The notes: a model not told the origin generated them from the letters alone. Shown: positions 32,214 through 43,999, numbered from the stretch's first letter. The stretch is DNA of 64,000 nucleotides from Ottelia alismoides (GCA_037367405.1 JAZKJV010005551.1:1-64000), one strand, 5' to 3'. Translations and numbers: made by a program.

Positions 32214-34078
32214 GAGCATGCAATGCTCAGCTTGGACAAACAAACAGAAAGAAACTCAACTCACGCTACAGGACACTACGGACAATATCAACCCAACGCG
32301 CACATGCTGCAGTCGAGGACGTTGCTTCTCATGCCGTGCAGGTGAGGAGGACGAACGGGCTGGAGTGTGAGTCAACTGAAGACTCGGAATCTGACCATCG
32401 AGTCTGAAACTGCACCTGAAGTCTCCTCGTCGGAGAACTGGGTCTCTCCCATCTGGCTCAGAGAATGGTGCACTGCTCTGGTGTACCTATGATACCACAT
32501 GAAAACCCTTACCCACATGGCATAGGGAATGGTCCCCTGCTCTAGAGTCCCTATGGCTCACATGAAAACTCTGTCCGAACAACAACAAGAATAATGGGGA
32601 CCTTGATCTGATGATGGCAACATATGCTCATCTGAAAATGACCATACACTCGTGCGTGTCTGAGACTGGAGACTCGAAAACAATGATCGTCGAGTCTGAA
32701 ACCGAACTGTAGAGTCTGATCATCTGGCTGGTATGGAAATCTATATCTGGATCTGAAGAATATGAATAGACCTGTGACTCTACACCATACTCCCCCTTTC
32801 TCCCATACTTGTCGGAAAACATGGACGTCGACCAAGTTGGGAGAAGACAATATAAATGGGGAGAAAACAACATGAAACTTGCGGCTTTTCATTTTTTTAA
32901 GCCGTCATCAACTTTTTTTTTTGAATTTTTTTTAACATATGCGTACGGCTTTTGTATTGTGTACATGCCTCTTTTCCTTTTTTTAAAGCCGTTCAAACTT
33001 TTTTTTCGGCTTTTCATTCTCTATTTTTTTTGAATCATTGCGTACGTTTTTTTGTACGCCCCTCTTTTTTTCAAAAACACACATTTTTTTAACAAAACTC
33101 CTCACTTCCTCTTTTTTTTCTTCGAGGCCACTCTCTCTCTCTCTTTTAAAAAACTCCATTTTTTGTTGCAGCACCCCTTTTTTTTATTCTAGACAGCAGG
33201 CCCAACGAGGCCCCCTTTTTTCTTTGACTATTTATAGGGTTCCCAACGAAACCCATGCCCCCTCGACATCTTTTGGAGCCCGCGCCGCATCTGTATCTTG
33301 CGCCACATCGACGCATCGTTGGAGAGGAGAGGCTGCTGGAGGAGGATCATCGCGCACGAGGGTCTGCGGGTTTTGCTTGCGGTGAAGCGATAGCGAGCGA
33401 TCACCTGGAAGCCTGGCTGCCGCCGCCGCCTGAGGGTTCAGTGCAGGAGCATCGTGTGATGGAGGAGGAAACTCCTGGAGAGAGCATCGCGGGAGGAGAA
33501 GGCCTGTCACCAATCAGCAGCATGCGGGCCAGCAGGGGCGACGCCGCCTGGAAGGCCTGGAGGAGCGCCCTCGCGCGCTGCCTATTGCATCGAGCCCCGC
33601 CTGGGGGTTTTGGTGCCTCCTTCGAGCAAGTGGGTGTCGCCGCAGTGGCTTGGAGGAGAGGCGGCGAGGCATCTGGGGTTGCGCAGCGTGGGAGGAGCAA
33701 GGCAGGCGGCACTACTGTGCGCCACCGATTGGAAGAGCTCTGCAATGGCCTGTAGATCTCCCGAGAGGTTGCTCTGCGGGAGCAGATGCACGCCTGGAAG
33801 ATATGAAAGGGAAGGAATTCTCGCGCCTGGGGTTTCCAGGCCGCCAATAGGAGAAATCGCCTACGAGGGCTTCTTGCGGCGAGAGTGCCTGGATCCTGCA
33901 GGAGTATACGCAGAGCTGGGGAGAGATGAGCTGCTGATCTTTCCCAGATTTAGGGTTTCGAGAACCCTAGAACACATCTCATATTCGAACAGATCTCGAA
34001 TAATAAATCTTCAAAGAACATAATTCCAAAACTCTAATCTCAAACAAATAACAACATAAAATCCACGAGAATTGACCC

Positions 34079-34090
34079 GCTCTGATACCA
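34079..34090 (-). promoter_or_regulatory. LTR-N1 primer-binding site
   Basis: On the minus strand TGGTATCAGAGC directly follows the 5' LTR; initiator tRNA-Met type. Confidence 0.9.
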
Positions 34091-34404
34091 TGTTATAAAA
34101 TAAACATGCGGAAGCGAATATCAGAGAAAAAGATAAAACAAGAAGAACACCAGGATTTTACGTGGAACCCTACTCCGTGAGGAGCGGGATGAAACCACGG
34201 GAGAAGCCCTCAAAAGGGTGTGCTATGCATTGCACTTTCTCAATGAGTACAGGAGGTCTGGGACTCCTTATATAGCCTTTCCAGAGCCTCCAAGTCCCAC
34301 CATTGAGCGGTATGGGACTAAACACAGGATGGAGTAAATGGATCTTCTCCAGGATCCATTTACCCTGCTACAACTCAATAGGTGCACTACCAAATACTCC
34401 AACA
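34091..34404 (-). repeat. LTR-N1 5' LTR
   Basis: 314 bp, TGTTAT...CCAACA on the plus strand. Its right edge is followed by GAACT and by copia RNase H coding sequence. Confidence 0.88.
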
Positions 34405-34556
34405 GAACTCATTGATCTCATGGAAAAGCAAGAAGCAAAACGTTTTTGCTAGACCAAGTGTTGATCCAAATAAAATGTCATGGAGTAAGGAAGCACTTAG
34501 ATGATGTGGGTTAAGTCCATTCTAACTGACCTACCTATTGACGAACCTCTTCCAAT
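34405..34556 (+). pseudogene. copia RNase H remnant between LTR-N1 and the hAT element
   Basis: Continues the YLLGT segment from before LTR-N1: NSLISWKSKKQNVFARPSVD, then degraded sequence to LFQ. At the DNA level this piece closely parallels the other RNase H fragment (21037-21082 plus 31660-31765), including ATGATGTGGGTTAAGTCC against ATGATGTGCGTTAAGTTC. Confidence 0.7.
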
Positions 34557-34564
34557 GCAACTAC

Positions 34565-35290
34565 CAGGGTTGGGTATTGGATTGGACCGGCCCAACCTGG
34601 CCCAAAACCCGACCCGCATAACCCGATCCAAACCCAAACTGGAAATTTAGTGGGCGGGCCGTGAACCTCAAAATGAGCCTGTATTGATTATCAGGTTGGG
34701 TTCGGGCCTGAGAAAGTCCCAAACCGCAAGCCCGATAGCTCGACCTATACGATATAATTATACTATTCATGTTTACTCCAAATACCATGTTCTAACTTTC
34801 ATATCCTTATTTCGAGTTTAAAATAAATGCTCAGCCTCATTAATAATCATATGATCATGTCCATTAACATAAATTGAGGACATTATTACATTACTAAGCA
34901 AGAATGGAATCTATGTCCTTGCCCGCATCTATAATAAAATATGTAATGGTGAATTGAATGATAGGTTAAGTTATCATATTTTTTTACCATATTTCTATTT
35001 CCAACATACAACTAATGTCAGAATCATGAAGTTAGCACACTTAAAGTACTAAACATGCATAAGAAACAATCAGATAAATGCAAGAAGAATAGAACACATG
35101 ATATTGGTACACATAAGTGTTAAATTGGGTCGACCCGACCCGAACCTAATCCATTTTGTTTGGACCGGGTTAGAGCTTGGGCCAGGAATTTGAAAATAAA
35201 ATGGGTCGAGGCTCGACCCATTAGCCTATATACTTCAATGGGCTTGGGCCGGGCCAACTCAAACCCGACCTAGCACGATGCCCAACCCTA
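34565..35290. mobile_element. Non-autonomous hAT-type DNA transposon, 726 bp
   Basis: The 8-bp GCAACTAC at 34557-34564 recurs exactly at 35291-35298. The ends are inverted: CAGGGTTGGG at the left and CCCAACCCTA at the right (TAGGGTTGGG when inverted). An 8-bp TSD with short TIRs and a CA(G)GG-type start fits the hAT superfamily. GGCCCGACCC and GGTTGGGCC words recur near both ends as subterminal repeats. No transposase is encoded. Removing it rejoins copia RNase H coding sequence (PMQ, then LLYDNHDA). Confidence 0.88.
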
Positions 35291-35298
35291 GCAACTAC

Positions 35299-35690
35299 TA
35301 TATGACAATCATGATGCACTACTCATTGCCAACAATCCAGCTTTCCATGAGAGAACCAAACACAATGAGATGGATTACCACTACACCAGAGACATGATAC
35401 AAAAGGACTTCATCTCTACTTCCCACGTTAGTTCAAGAGAACAAACTGCATAATATTCACCAAGGCTCTAACCATGAGGCCATTCCAGAAATGTTCTTCC
35501 AAGCCGAGTATGATAGATATCTATGCTTCGGCTTTAGGGGAGAGTATTACATGAAATAGTATTTACATATTTATTATTTCCTTGATTTGTAATTTTTCCA
35601 TTGGTTATTTTCCCTCTAGGGTTTCTCTTTTATATAAACGAGAATTATAGCCTCTAAATAAACAAATTTTTCATTTCTTTATGCAAATCT
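35299..35690 (+). pseudogene. copia RNase H tail, polypurine tract and LTR-like end
   Basis: Reads YDNHDALLIANNPAFHERTKH, HYTRDMIQKDFISTSHVSS, the standard C-terminal end of copia RNase H, then degraded sequence. TTTAGGGGAGAG at about 35533-35544 is a probable PPT. The AT-rich 130 bp after it (TATATAAACGAG, ending near 35690) resembles a copia LTR, but I cannot set its end or find its 5' partner. Confidence 0.65.
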
Positions 35691-36141
35691 TAATTAGGCT
35701 TGTGATGCAAAAATAAGTCATTGAGGATGGACATAAAAGTTTTTCGTATTCGGGCAAAAATGGACCTTACAGAATTCCATATTCAAAATAAACCTCCCAA
35801 CATGCTCTTCCAATTCAAAGCCGGTGGTTTATATGTCGAATTCGTTAATGCAATTACACGATTGATTTAATAGGTACATTAAATCACTCGAAACCATCTT
35901 TAACCATTTATAACCATAATGATGTTAGAATAATAAACTATTGTAGATAACACATTGTCCACGATATCCTCGTGCAACTCTCAATCCATGTAAGTCAGGC
36001 ATGGTCAGGAAGAGGATATATAGAGTTTGTTATTCTTACATAACCATGACGTCATAATTTAAACTCCAAGACAAGGTCATTACCTAGAAGTCTACCACTC
36101 TTTAGAATTCTCTAAAGAGAGAAATTGAAAACTATCAAACA
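35691..36141. other. No gene; short perfect inverted repeat at 36098-36119
   Basis: AT-rich sequence without domains. CTCTTTAGA-ATTC-TCTAAAGAG at 36098-36119 is a perfect 9-bp arm palindrome with a 4-base centre, 20 bp before copia-3. Nothing else is recognised. Confidence 0.45.
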
Positions 36142-36287
36142 TGCTGAGATATTAGTTATCTTTTATACTTTTTATATATATGTTTTTCTTTCTGTGTACA
36201 TTATGTAATTTTCCCAACAGGTTTTTTCTCTTGTATAAGAGAACCCTATGACCACATAAATAAGCTACTCATTAATTTCTCTCCACA
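36142..36287 (+). repeat. copia-3 5' LTR (146 bp)
   Basis: TGCTGAGATATTAG...CTCTCCACA, followed directly by the primer-binding site. It is short and diverged from 51941-52084. Confidence 0.75.
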
Positions 36288-36299
36288 TGGTATCTGAGC
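36288..36299 (+). promoter_or_regulatory. copia-3 primer-binding site
   Basis: TGGTATCTGAGC, one change from the initiator tRNA-Met type, directly after the 5' LTR. Confidence 0.85.
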
Positions 36300-36799
36300 G
36301 ATGACCCTACATCGGAGTTCTCGTACCTCATGGCTCATGCCCCAACCATACTTGCCCCCCTCCTTGCGTGTCGTGCGCCATCGCCTCTAGTTACCCGCAT
36401 GTGTTGTTGCAACCCTAATCGAGTGCTCCATGCCACCACTGGGCTCTTCCAGCCCATCTTACATCGCGCGTGCCACTGTCGGAACATCACTGGCACCTCT
36501 GCCGACGCCACCAGTCGTGCCGCCAACCCCTAAGCCATCAGACCCTCCTATTCTGTTTCGATGCTGCCCAATACTCCGAAAGGTTTCATTTTGGCCGAAA
36601 AAGATGACTTTAGACTAATAAATCACCTTTACTGATCCTAGCGCAAATAGGGTATTGACGAAGATGGTTGCATGAGTCTACACGTACAATCAATCCTTTA
36701 AATGATCGTGTAGAATTCGCTCGAATAGATTTACTATCCTAGTCAGATTTCGTTTCAGCCTCCTTTTCCATCATGTTAGCGAACAAGGGTGACGTCTTC

Positions 36800-37560
36800 T
36801 CTTCGTCCGGTGCCTTTAAAGACCCGACTCCCATCATTGAAGATGGATGTGGTCGAATATGAGTTGTAGTCCATGCAGTTCTTGACCCTCCTCATGTAGT
36901 GCAATAACAATGAACACATTCTAACACTTCCAAAGCTAACCGGTAAGGCTGGGGATAATGCTTCGTGGAAGCAAGATGATGTGCATGCGCAAGTTTGGTT
37001 CACTGACACTTTTACCACAGAGATCACCAATGACATTGTGAACTAGCCTACCGTCATGACAATGTGAGATATCCTGGCATCCATGTATGCCCAAGATAAG
37101 AATGGGGTCAAGATTCTTTAGCTACATTTTGATATCTACACGCCCAAGCAGAATGGTCGTCCTTTGCATACATTCTACTCTTCGCTTCGTGGCATGTTCA
37201 AGAAGTTTCACAACTTCATACCCGTGACCACATCTAATGAGTAGCAGATGCCATACAGGAACTCCACGATGGTTGGAGATTTCATGGCTACTCTTGACCT
37301 TGAGTACAAGGCAGCATACACAGCTTTTTACAGGTGCATCCATACCTCCCATAGAGGAGATGTACAATCACCTCAACATGCTACATGTCCCACCGCGAGC
37401 CACCACACATACCTCCTCAACGATAGCTACATCTCGTGAAGGTGAAGGTTCTACTCAGTTTAGAGGGCATGGTCTTCGTGGCAGGAGGAAGCAGACATCA
37501 GCGTGGGCCTAGTATAGATTGTTGATGCTTGGGTCATTCTGAGGATGCATGCTATCATAA
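36800..37560 (+). pseudogene. copia-3 gag
   Basis: Pieces in different frames: VDVVEYELQSMQFLTLL, LPKLTGKAGDNASWKQDD, TTEITNDIVN, PKQNGRPLHTFYSSLRGMF, YRNSTMVGDFMATLDLEYK. These parallel the gag of copia-4 (60000-60923), for example NGRPLHSMYTSLRWIFEK and MVGVFLAELDPEYD. A damaged zinc knuckle at 37520-37552 (C, stop, C-LGHSEDAC) ends it. It is dead through stops. Confidence 0.75.
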
Positions 37561-37660
37561 GCATGAAAATTAGTAAGAAAATGAATAAGAGGAAAGTTCT
37601 CTTTTTCTTTCTCAAAAGTCTCGGAAGACTTCCTCTCATGTCTCTTTGTGAAAACCCTAG

Positions 37661-37960
37661 GAGGCCATTCGATTTGAGGGACCCTTATCCCACTCCTTCT
37701 TACTCCTACGTGGGCTCCACTTTTTATCTTTTTAAAAAAATTTAAATAATCGATTCTCCATCATCAATTCCATCAAAAAATAATATAGTATACCATAATA
37801 TCATATAAAAATTATAAACTACTCTACTTCTACTCACTTTTCCAAACTTCAATACAATCACATCACAATAACTACTCACTTTTCTAAACTTCAATACAAT
37901 TATATCACAACAAACCCACAACAAACCCACCCTCAGTTTAACCCTCCATCCAAACACCAA
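37661..37960. mobile_element. MITE-like insertion, about 300 bp
   Basis: GGCCATTCGATTTGAGGG at the left and CCCTCCATCCAAACACC at the right are inverse-related, with the GG(C/T)...TTTGG...AGGG pattern common in plant PIF/Harbinger- or hAT-like MITEs. A 42-bp internal tandem repeat (TACTCACTTTT... at 37831 and 37873) is included. It sits between gag and integrase remnants of copia-3. TSD is not clear. Confidence 0.45.
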
Positions 37961-38056
37961 AACACAAAAATAGGTTACCCTTTATCCGTTTAATCCACAC
38001 CCGCGTACGAGACGCACCCTAAAGATCCACATTGTCGTAGTATTTTTAACCCATTT

Positions 38057-39440
38057 TCTCTTGTGTTTCAAGACATACTCACGAGAAGGGTGATTGGATG
38101 TGACCGTGAGCTGCGAGGGTTCTACCGACTGGTCCAGTCTCCTAGTGTTGATGCCTCTACAGTTCCCACTGGATCAGTCTCACCATACTTGTGGTATTCT
38201 TGTTTTGACCATCTTCCTCTGCATAAGATGTGTCATGTCCTCCCATAGATTTCCACATGCTCTACCTTCCAGTGCGAGGCATGCCAGCTTGAGAAGCATT
38301 ACCGCTCTTTTCTACCTGATCATCAAGGTCGTAATCGTAGTCATTTTTATTTGAGTTTGTTCATCGAGATATTTAGAGTCTCAGTCGTATTCCTAATCAC
38401 CGAGGGTGAGGATAACATTTTTATCTAGTTGATGTGGATGATTATTTTAGACTTTTTTGAGTTTTTTTGTTGAAAAATAAGTCTGAAGTTGGGTATGTCA
38501 TTAAATCATTTATTAATGAAATAAAATATTTTCTCTGATATTATCATGTTTATTGCTTTGAGTTTTACACGTTACAACTATTTGAGTTCTTCAAGTCTCT
38601 TGGCATCGTACACAAGACCTCATGTGTTTACACTTCTCGACAGAATGGTGTTGCCGAGCGCAAACACAATCATTTACTTAATGTAACCATGACACTTTTG
38701 ATCCAGAGTCGTGCTTCTCATTCTTTCTAGCGTGATACGGTCCTTACTGCTTGCTACATGGTAAACCACATGCCATCTTCCGTATTAAGAGAGAAGGTTC
38801 GTTTCTTGATTGCATTTCCCGAGAATGACTTCTTCTTCCTTGCACCACGAATGTTTAGCTCTGTTGCCTTTGCCCACCATCTGATGCCTAGTTGTGACAA
38901 GCACTCCCCTAAAGATGTCAAGTGTCTCTGTAGGCTACTCTCATACCTAGAAGGGTACCGTTGCTTTGATCCGGTTCGACGAAATTACTATGTTATTGCT
39001 GATGTCACCTTCTTTGAGTATGTTATGTATTTCTCTCCTACATGTGATAGGTTGACTCTGCCTGACTCTGGAGTAGAGGTATATGTGCCTCCTATGGCAC
39101 CACAACCTCCAATACCTACACCATCTCTACAGCCACAACCTGCTCCTGTGGCTACCCCTACACCACCACCCAGTACTTTGGTCCAATCGTTGCCATGTTT
39201 CTATGCTCGTAAGGCTCACACGGCTCCCCTTGCTCATGGGCCTTCCCCATCATCCGACACGCCCCAGGTGTGTGATGAACCCATTTTTTCTACTGATGGT
39301 ACTAGTTATTTATCCATGCGGCAAGGTTTTTTATAAGATGAGCAGGTGCCCTCTCAGGAGGGTGGTTTACAGGGTGAGGAGGCATGTGATCTTGATGTGC
39401 CTATTGTTTTACGAAAGCGAAGACATACTTGTGTTACATA
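38057..39440 (+). pseudogene. copia-3 pre-integrase, integrase and linker
   Basis: GAG-pre-integrase region PYLWYSCFDHLPLHKMCHVL and CEACQLEKHYRSFLPD. An integrase core remnant includes VDDYF-like sequence near 38430 and [16 protein letters not shown] at about 38640-38690. The open frame 38758-39336 begins VNHMPSSVLREKVRFLIAFP and continues SPKDVKCLC, EGYRCFDPVRRNYYV and VTFFEYVMYFSP, then a Pro-rich linker. Copia-4 has the same motifs at 61970-62290, so both belong to one lineage. The piece is cut by the L1 at about 39446. Confidence 0.85.
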
Positions 39441-39689
39441 TCCTCTTTTTTAAGGTAAAAAAGGGAACATGCAAGGGTGTCCGCCCCATATAAATCAATT
39501 TAATAGAACAATGAAAACTTACAGTGACGAAGCCTACATAAGAGAATTAGCTTGAAAAATTACATTTTCCCCATAAAATCGCTCCGACCCAAAATTTACA
39601 CCATATCTACCCAACCAGATTGCCCAAACCACAACTAGCAGATATTACAATTCGAATTTGGTCGATCCTTGTTTGAGAGGAGAGAATTC

Positions 39690-41760
39690 TAGAAACTCTG
39701 ATGACTCTGAATGCTTGGCCATGAGAGACCCATGCTTTCCAAATCCCCAAAATCTTCCCACAATGGAAAAAATGTGGTCAATAGTCTCCACCTTGACGTT
39801 GCATAGTGGATAGAACTGAATGGTACCCTAGAAAAATTTGAAGCAACGATCTCTAGTAAGGATGCGATCCCTATGCAAGAGCCAGAGAAAAAAAACCCAA
39901 TGAGGCTAGGGAGCTTGAGGCTCCACACAAAACTCTAATCACGAGCCAGAAAATCTACGGAGGGTGGTGCTGGAATAAGTAGCTCCCTATAAGCATGCAT
40001 GCCAGTAAAGTCTCATGTTTTCCAGGTCCAATGATCTCAGCCACCTTCAAGACCTAGAACAAGGGTGAGAGAATCCAAGAGATTCAAGTATTCAATTAGA
40101 CACTGATCAGAGAAATCCACAACAAAAGAGGGCATCCAATTCCCATCCTCCCAACAACCAACCATACATGCCACCTGATTAGCACCTAAGGCGAATTGGC
40201 AAGGATATCGGGTTGCCAATGTACCTGCATTAATACAATCACCAGTCCAAAAGGCAAAAGAGAGACCATCACCAAGCACAAGTTTGAACAAGATAGGCAA
40301 CTATCGAACAAGAGTAGTGATTCCCTTCTAGAAAGTTGAAGAGTAGAAGGATGGTTACGTGTACAAGACATCCTGAGCTCTAATCCCATAGATCTAATAA
40401 ATAAGCCTGCAACATGTCTTCGCTCCTCCCCCAGGTTCTAGAGATCTATTTGAGTAGCAATGCCTTGTTCATAGTCTCAAGACGGGCCACTCCAAGACCC
40501 CCTCACATTTAGGTAAAGTTACCATATTCCATTTCACCAGGTGAATCCCAGATGCATTCTGACTGAACGACCAAAAAATCCTCCCATGATCATCTCCAAA
40601 CATTTGCAGATCATGATTGGAAATAGACGAGAGGACATGAAGAACACATGGATTGCTGCAATGACAACCTTCATGAGCACCAGATGACCTCTCGATAAAT
40701 TGCCGCCTTTTGCCCCAATAACTTCTTTTCCATCTTTTTGATAATAGGTAGCCAATCAGTGTACCTAAGCTTGCCACAGGTCAGTGGAAGACTGAGATAT
40801 CTAATCGACAGTGAGCCATGCTCAGGACATCCCTGACGCACCTCTCTCTGGGATTGGAGAAAACCCTCCTCAAGACTACCATTTACGAGTACAAAGTAGG
40901 ATGTTGTGGTGACACATCTCTTTATCAAGATATACAGACTAAAGGGAAGCCTCTTCTTGTTAGGGTTACCCAGAGAAAACAACAATCGATTGTGTTTATA
41001 AGACTTTGAGAAATCCACCTTCCAAAGAAAACCGCTAATTTTTCTTCTTTTCCAATATGCAAAATCTCCGTAGCTACAACCAAACTATCACCAATCCGTC
41101 CACTGGGGATAAAAGCTGATTGTAGAGGTGAAATGATACGGTCCATAACTACATTAAGCCTATTGTCCAAGAACTTTGCAATCACCATATACGTTGCATT
41201 AGAGAAAGCAATCGGTTTAAAATATTCCACCCTCTCTGAGAACTTCTTGGGAAGGAGTAAAAGGAGAGCCTTATTCACACGATCAAAGTGACCATTGCCA
41301 TTCATAAACTCCTCTGTTACCTCCAAAACTTCATCTCTTACAAAGTCCAGAATTCCTGACGGAAAGACACCGAGAATCCAATTGGAGTCAGATTCTAAAC
41401 AACCACTTCGACCTCCTCTAGAGTCACACTTTGGACAAGGTGTTTGGCATGTTGGCCAGATAGAGTTTGTGCCCTAAACCTGACCATCTCCACTACCTAA
41501 CAATAGAACTCCATGAGAAATATCTGAAGTAATCCACAATAGCAACCCCCACCTCTTGATCCCCTTCAACCCGCCTACCATTCACCACCACAGATTGAAT
41601 GAGGTTGTATCTTCTCCTACCACTTGCAATCCTATGGAAAAATTTTGTATTTGCATCTCCCTAACTGACCGGTCAAATGTGAGGCTAGAGGAGATTATGA
41701 CGGATAAGGTCTTGTTTGGACCTAAGAAAACATACTTGAGCGAGTTCGGGAGTGGTTTCA
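39690..41760 (-). pseudogene. L1 reverse transcriptase and C-terminal region
   Basis: From about 41660 downward: GDANTKFF-type sequence joined to IASGRRRYNLIQSVVVNG in shifting frames, then 41326-40925 with FDRVNKALLLLLPKKFSERV, YFKPIAFSNATYMVIAKFL and SPLQSAFIPSGRIGDSL, then VNGSLEEGFLQSQREVRQGC (40860), SIRYLSLPLTCGKLRYTDW (40790), and 40300-40037 with LVLGDGLSFAFWTGDC and DSLTLVLGLEGG at its end. The catalytic YADD box is not evident. Many frameshifts. Confidence 0.78.
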
Positions 41761-42123
41761 ACTCGACGATCTGGTGGTGGGAGCAGTGGCTCAGAAGACC
41801 TCATCAGCTCTGACCTCCGCTGCAGCTCTTGTTAGTTACCTCTGCAGTTTGGTCCTTCAGCTCTGAGTTCCGAAGATTGACCCAGTTCAATAGTTTCAAA
41901 AAACCGCCTCCTACAGGACCTTCCTTGTTGGAGGCTAACCTCGAAGCAAGCCCTATGATTTGTTCTGCTGATACAAGAATGTCTAAGGAATCATGCAGTA
42001 ACTGAGATAGGGGAAAGTCAAAGACCCCGTAGGGATAAGAGATACCAACTCATCTATAGGCAGAAGAGTCCATCTGAATGATACGGAATACGAATGAAAG
42101 AGGGGGAAAAGATCATCGCGAAG

Positions 42124-42138
42124 GATTCAATCCAGCCA

Positions 42139-42172
<34 letters not shown>

Positions 42173-42347
42173 CCCCAGTCGCAGACCCCACCGTGGTATG
42201 CGCCAATAAGACGACCAAAAGCATTTGTGGCCCCGTGGTACACATAAGGAATGCTTGCTCCTTGGTCTGATGCTTCGGGTGAAACCTATTCCCAGGGTGT
42301 GACGGGCGGTGTGTACAGGGCCGGGGTACATATTCACCGCGGCATGT

Positions 42348-42380
<33 letters not shown>

Positions 42381-42874
42381 TTCCCGAGTTGCAGAGAACA
42401 ATCCAAACTGAGGCAATCTTTCCATATTCGCTCCGCCTTACAGCCTTGCTTCCCATTGTCATTGCCATTGTAGCACGTGAGTGGCCCAGCCCATAAGGGC
42501 CATGCGGACTTGACGTCATCCCCACCTTCCTCCAGTATCTCACTGGCAGTCCCTCGTGAGTGCGGCACACACCTTTTGAAACCTAGGAACGGGACGTAGT
42601 ACTTTCAAAAAACTACTACGTACCACACCACCGGGTGGCTCGCCTGAGTGTTGAGCACACTAAACAAACCGCCGCCAACTCGATGTCGTCGTAACCAGAA
42701 AAAAGCGGAATGCTCACTTCCCCGTCTGACGTCCCCCTAGGTAGGTCTCAGTGGCGAATGAGGGTTGGTGTGGCGGGCCCTGCCTGGAGGTGGGCTCAGG
42801 GGTGCGCGGGGGATCCTTAGGCACATGTCTCAGCAACACAAAATGAGGGTTTCGCTCGTTATAGGACTTGACCA

Positions 42875-42917
<43 letters not shown>

Positions 42918-42992
42918 ATGAAAGGCCCAGGGCGGTTTTCTTGTTCATATGTCAAGGGCTGGTAAGGTTTTGCGCGTTGTATCGAATTAAAG

Positions 42993-43023
<31 letters not shown>

Positions 43024-43593
43024 AAATTCCTTTGAGTTTCGATCTTGCGACTGTACTCCCCAGGCGGAGTCTTTCACGCGTTAGCTGGGCCCCTGATCTG
43101 CGTGGACCAAGGGCGAAGACTCATCGTTTACGGCATGGACTACCAGGGTATCTAATCCTGTTCGCTCCCCATGCTTTCACACCTCAGCGTCGGTAGGGAC
43201 CCAGAGAGCTGCCTTCGCTTTTGGCCTTCCTTCGTGGATCTAAGGATTTGACCCCTACACACGAAATTCCACTCTCCTCTGTCTCACTCAAGTTCATTGG
43301 TTTCGAGAGCATTCCGCCACTTTTTGGCGACTTTCACTTGCACAAGACCCGATGAACCGCCTACGTGCCCTTGACGCCTAGTCATTCCGAAGAACACTTG
43401 CCCCCCCCCCCCCGTCTTATCGCGGCTGCTGGCACAGAGTTAGCCGGGGCTTCTTCCTCGAGTCCTGTCATGATCGCGCACTCGACGAAAGAGCTTGACA
43501 AGCGGCTATGCCCTTCTTCACTCACGCAAGATTGCTGGATCGGGCTTGCGCCCATTGTCCAAGATTCCCCACTGCTGCCCCCCGAGGGAGTCC

Positions 43594-43628
<35 letters not shown>

Positions 43629-43999
43629 AAAAAGACCAGCTAAGCATCATTGGCTTGGTCAGCCTTTACCTAACCAACTACCTAATACTATGTGGGCTCA
43701 TCAAACAGCGCTTTGTCAGCTTTCTTCAGGATTTGGCCCGAACTGTTCGGAAGATTCCTACGCCTTACGCACCCGTTCGCCACTTCGTTCTCAACTATTC
43801 CCAGCAAACAGAGGCCGAGGGGGGACGCCCACGCACTGCCCCTAATATATGGGAGGTAGAAAAGCGAGACTCGAAGCCTTCTAATTGAAAGTCAACAAAA
43901 GGTGCCTCATTAGAGGGGCCCGACCCGAAAACAACGTTCGACTTGCATGTGTTAAGCATCTAGCAGGCGTTCCTTCTGAGCCAGGATCAAACTCTTCTT
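42124..43999 (-). rRNA. rrn18: Mitochondrial 18S (small-subunit) ribosomal RNA, nuclear copy
   Basis: The minus strand begins near GAGTTTGATCCTGGCTCAGA (about 43994-43975) and ends near GGCTGGATTGAATCC (about 42125). Universal SSU sites are present: the 530-loop region (GCAGCCGCGGTAA type, about 43415-43435), ATTAGATACCCTGGTAGTCC (about 43160-43140), AAACTCAAAGGAATTTACGG (about 43043-43020) and TGTACACACCGCCCGTCAC (about 42318-42300). Length about 1.87 kb fits plant mitochondria rather than plastid 16S (about 1.49 kb). The gene looks nearly complete, so the transfer is probably recent. A run of 13 C on the plus strand (43401-43413) sits next to the 530 loop and looks expanded. It should not function as rRNA in the nucleus. 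Confidence 0.92.

Larger units (their letters stand above)
31886..34404 (-). mobile_element. Non-autonomous, coding-poor LTR retrotransposon (LTR-N1)
   Basis: LTRs 31886-32198 and 34091-34404 (TGTTAT...CCAACA, about 96% alike by eye). PBS is at 34079-34090 on the minus strand and a PPT at 32199-32213. Flanks GGACT (31881-31885) and GAACT (34405-34409) are a TSD with one mismatch. The 1.9-kb interior has no gag, protease, integrase or reverse transcriptase motif. It mixes a GC-rich block (33240-33960), a T-homopolymer-rich block (32890-33190) and repeated TCTGA/GAGTCTGA words (32380-32780). It must use proteins of another, probably copia, element. It splits the copia RNase H remnant, which resumes at 34405. 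Confidence 0.88.

Noticed and set aside
33240..33960. Long GC-rich open frames on both strands as host genes
   Set aside because: They lie in the leader of LTR-N1, overlap on opposite strands, have no domain and reflect base composition.
42124..43999. Plastid 16S rRNA, or a bacterial 16S contaminant
   Set aside because: The length (about 1.87 kb) and the 3' end GGCTGGATTGAATCC fit plant mitochondrial 18S. The flanks are nuclear plant transposons.
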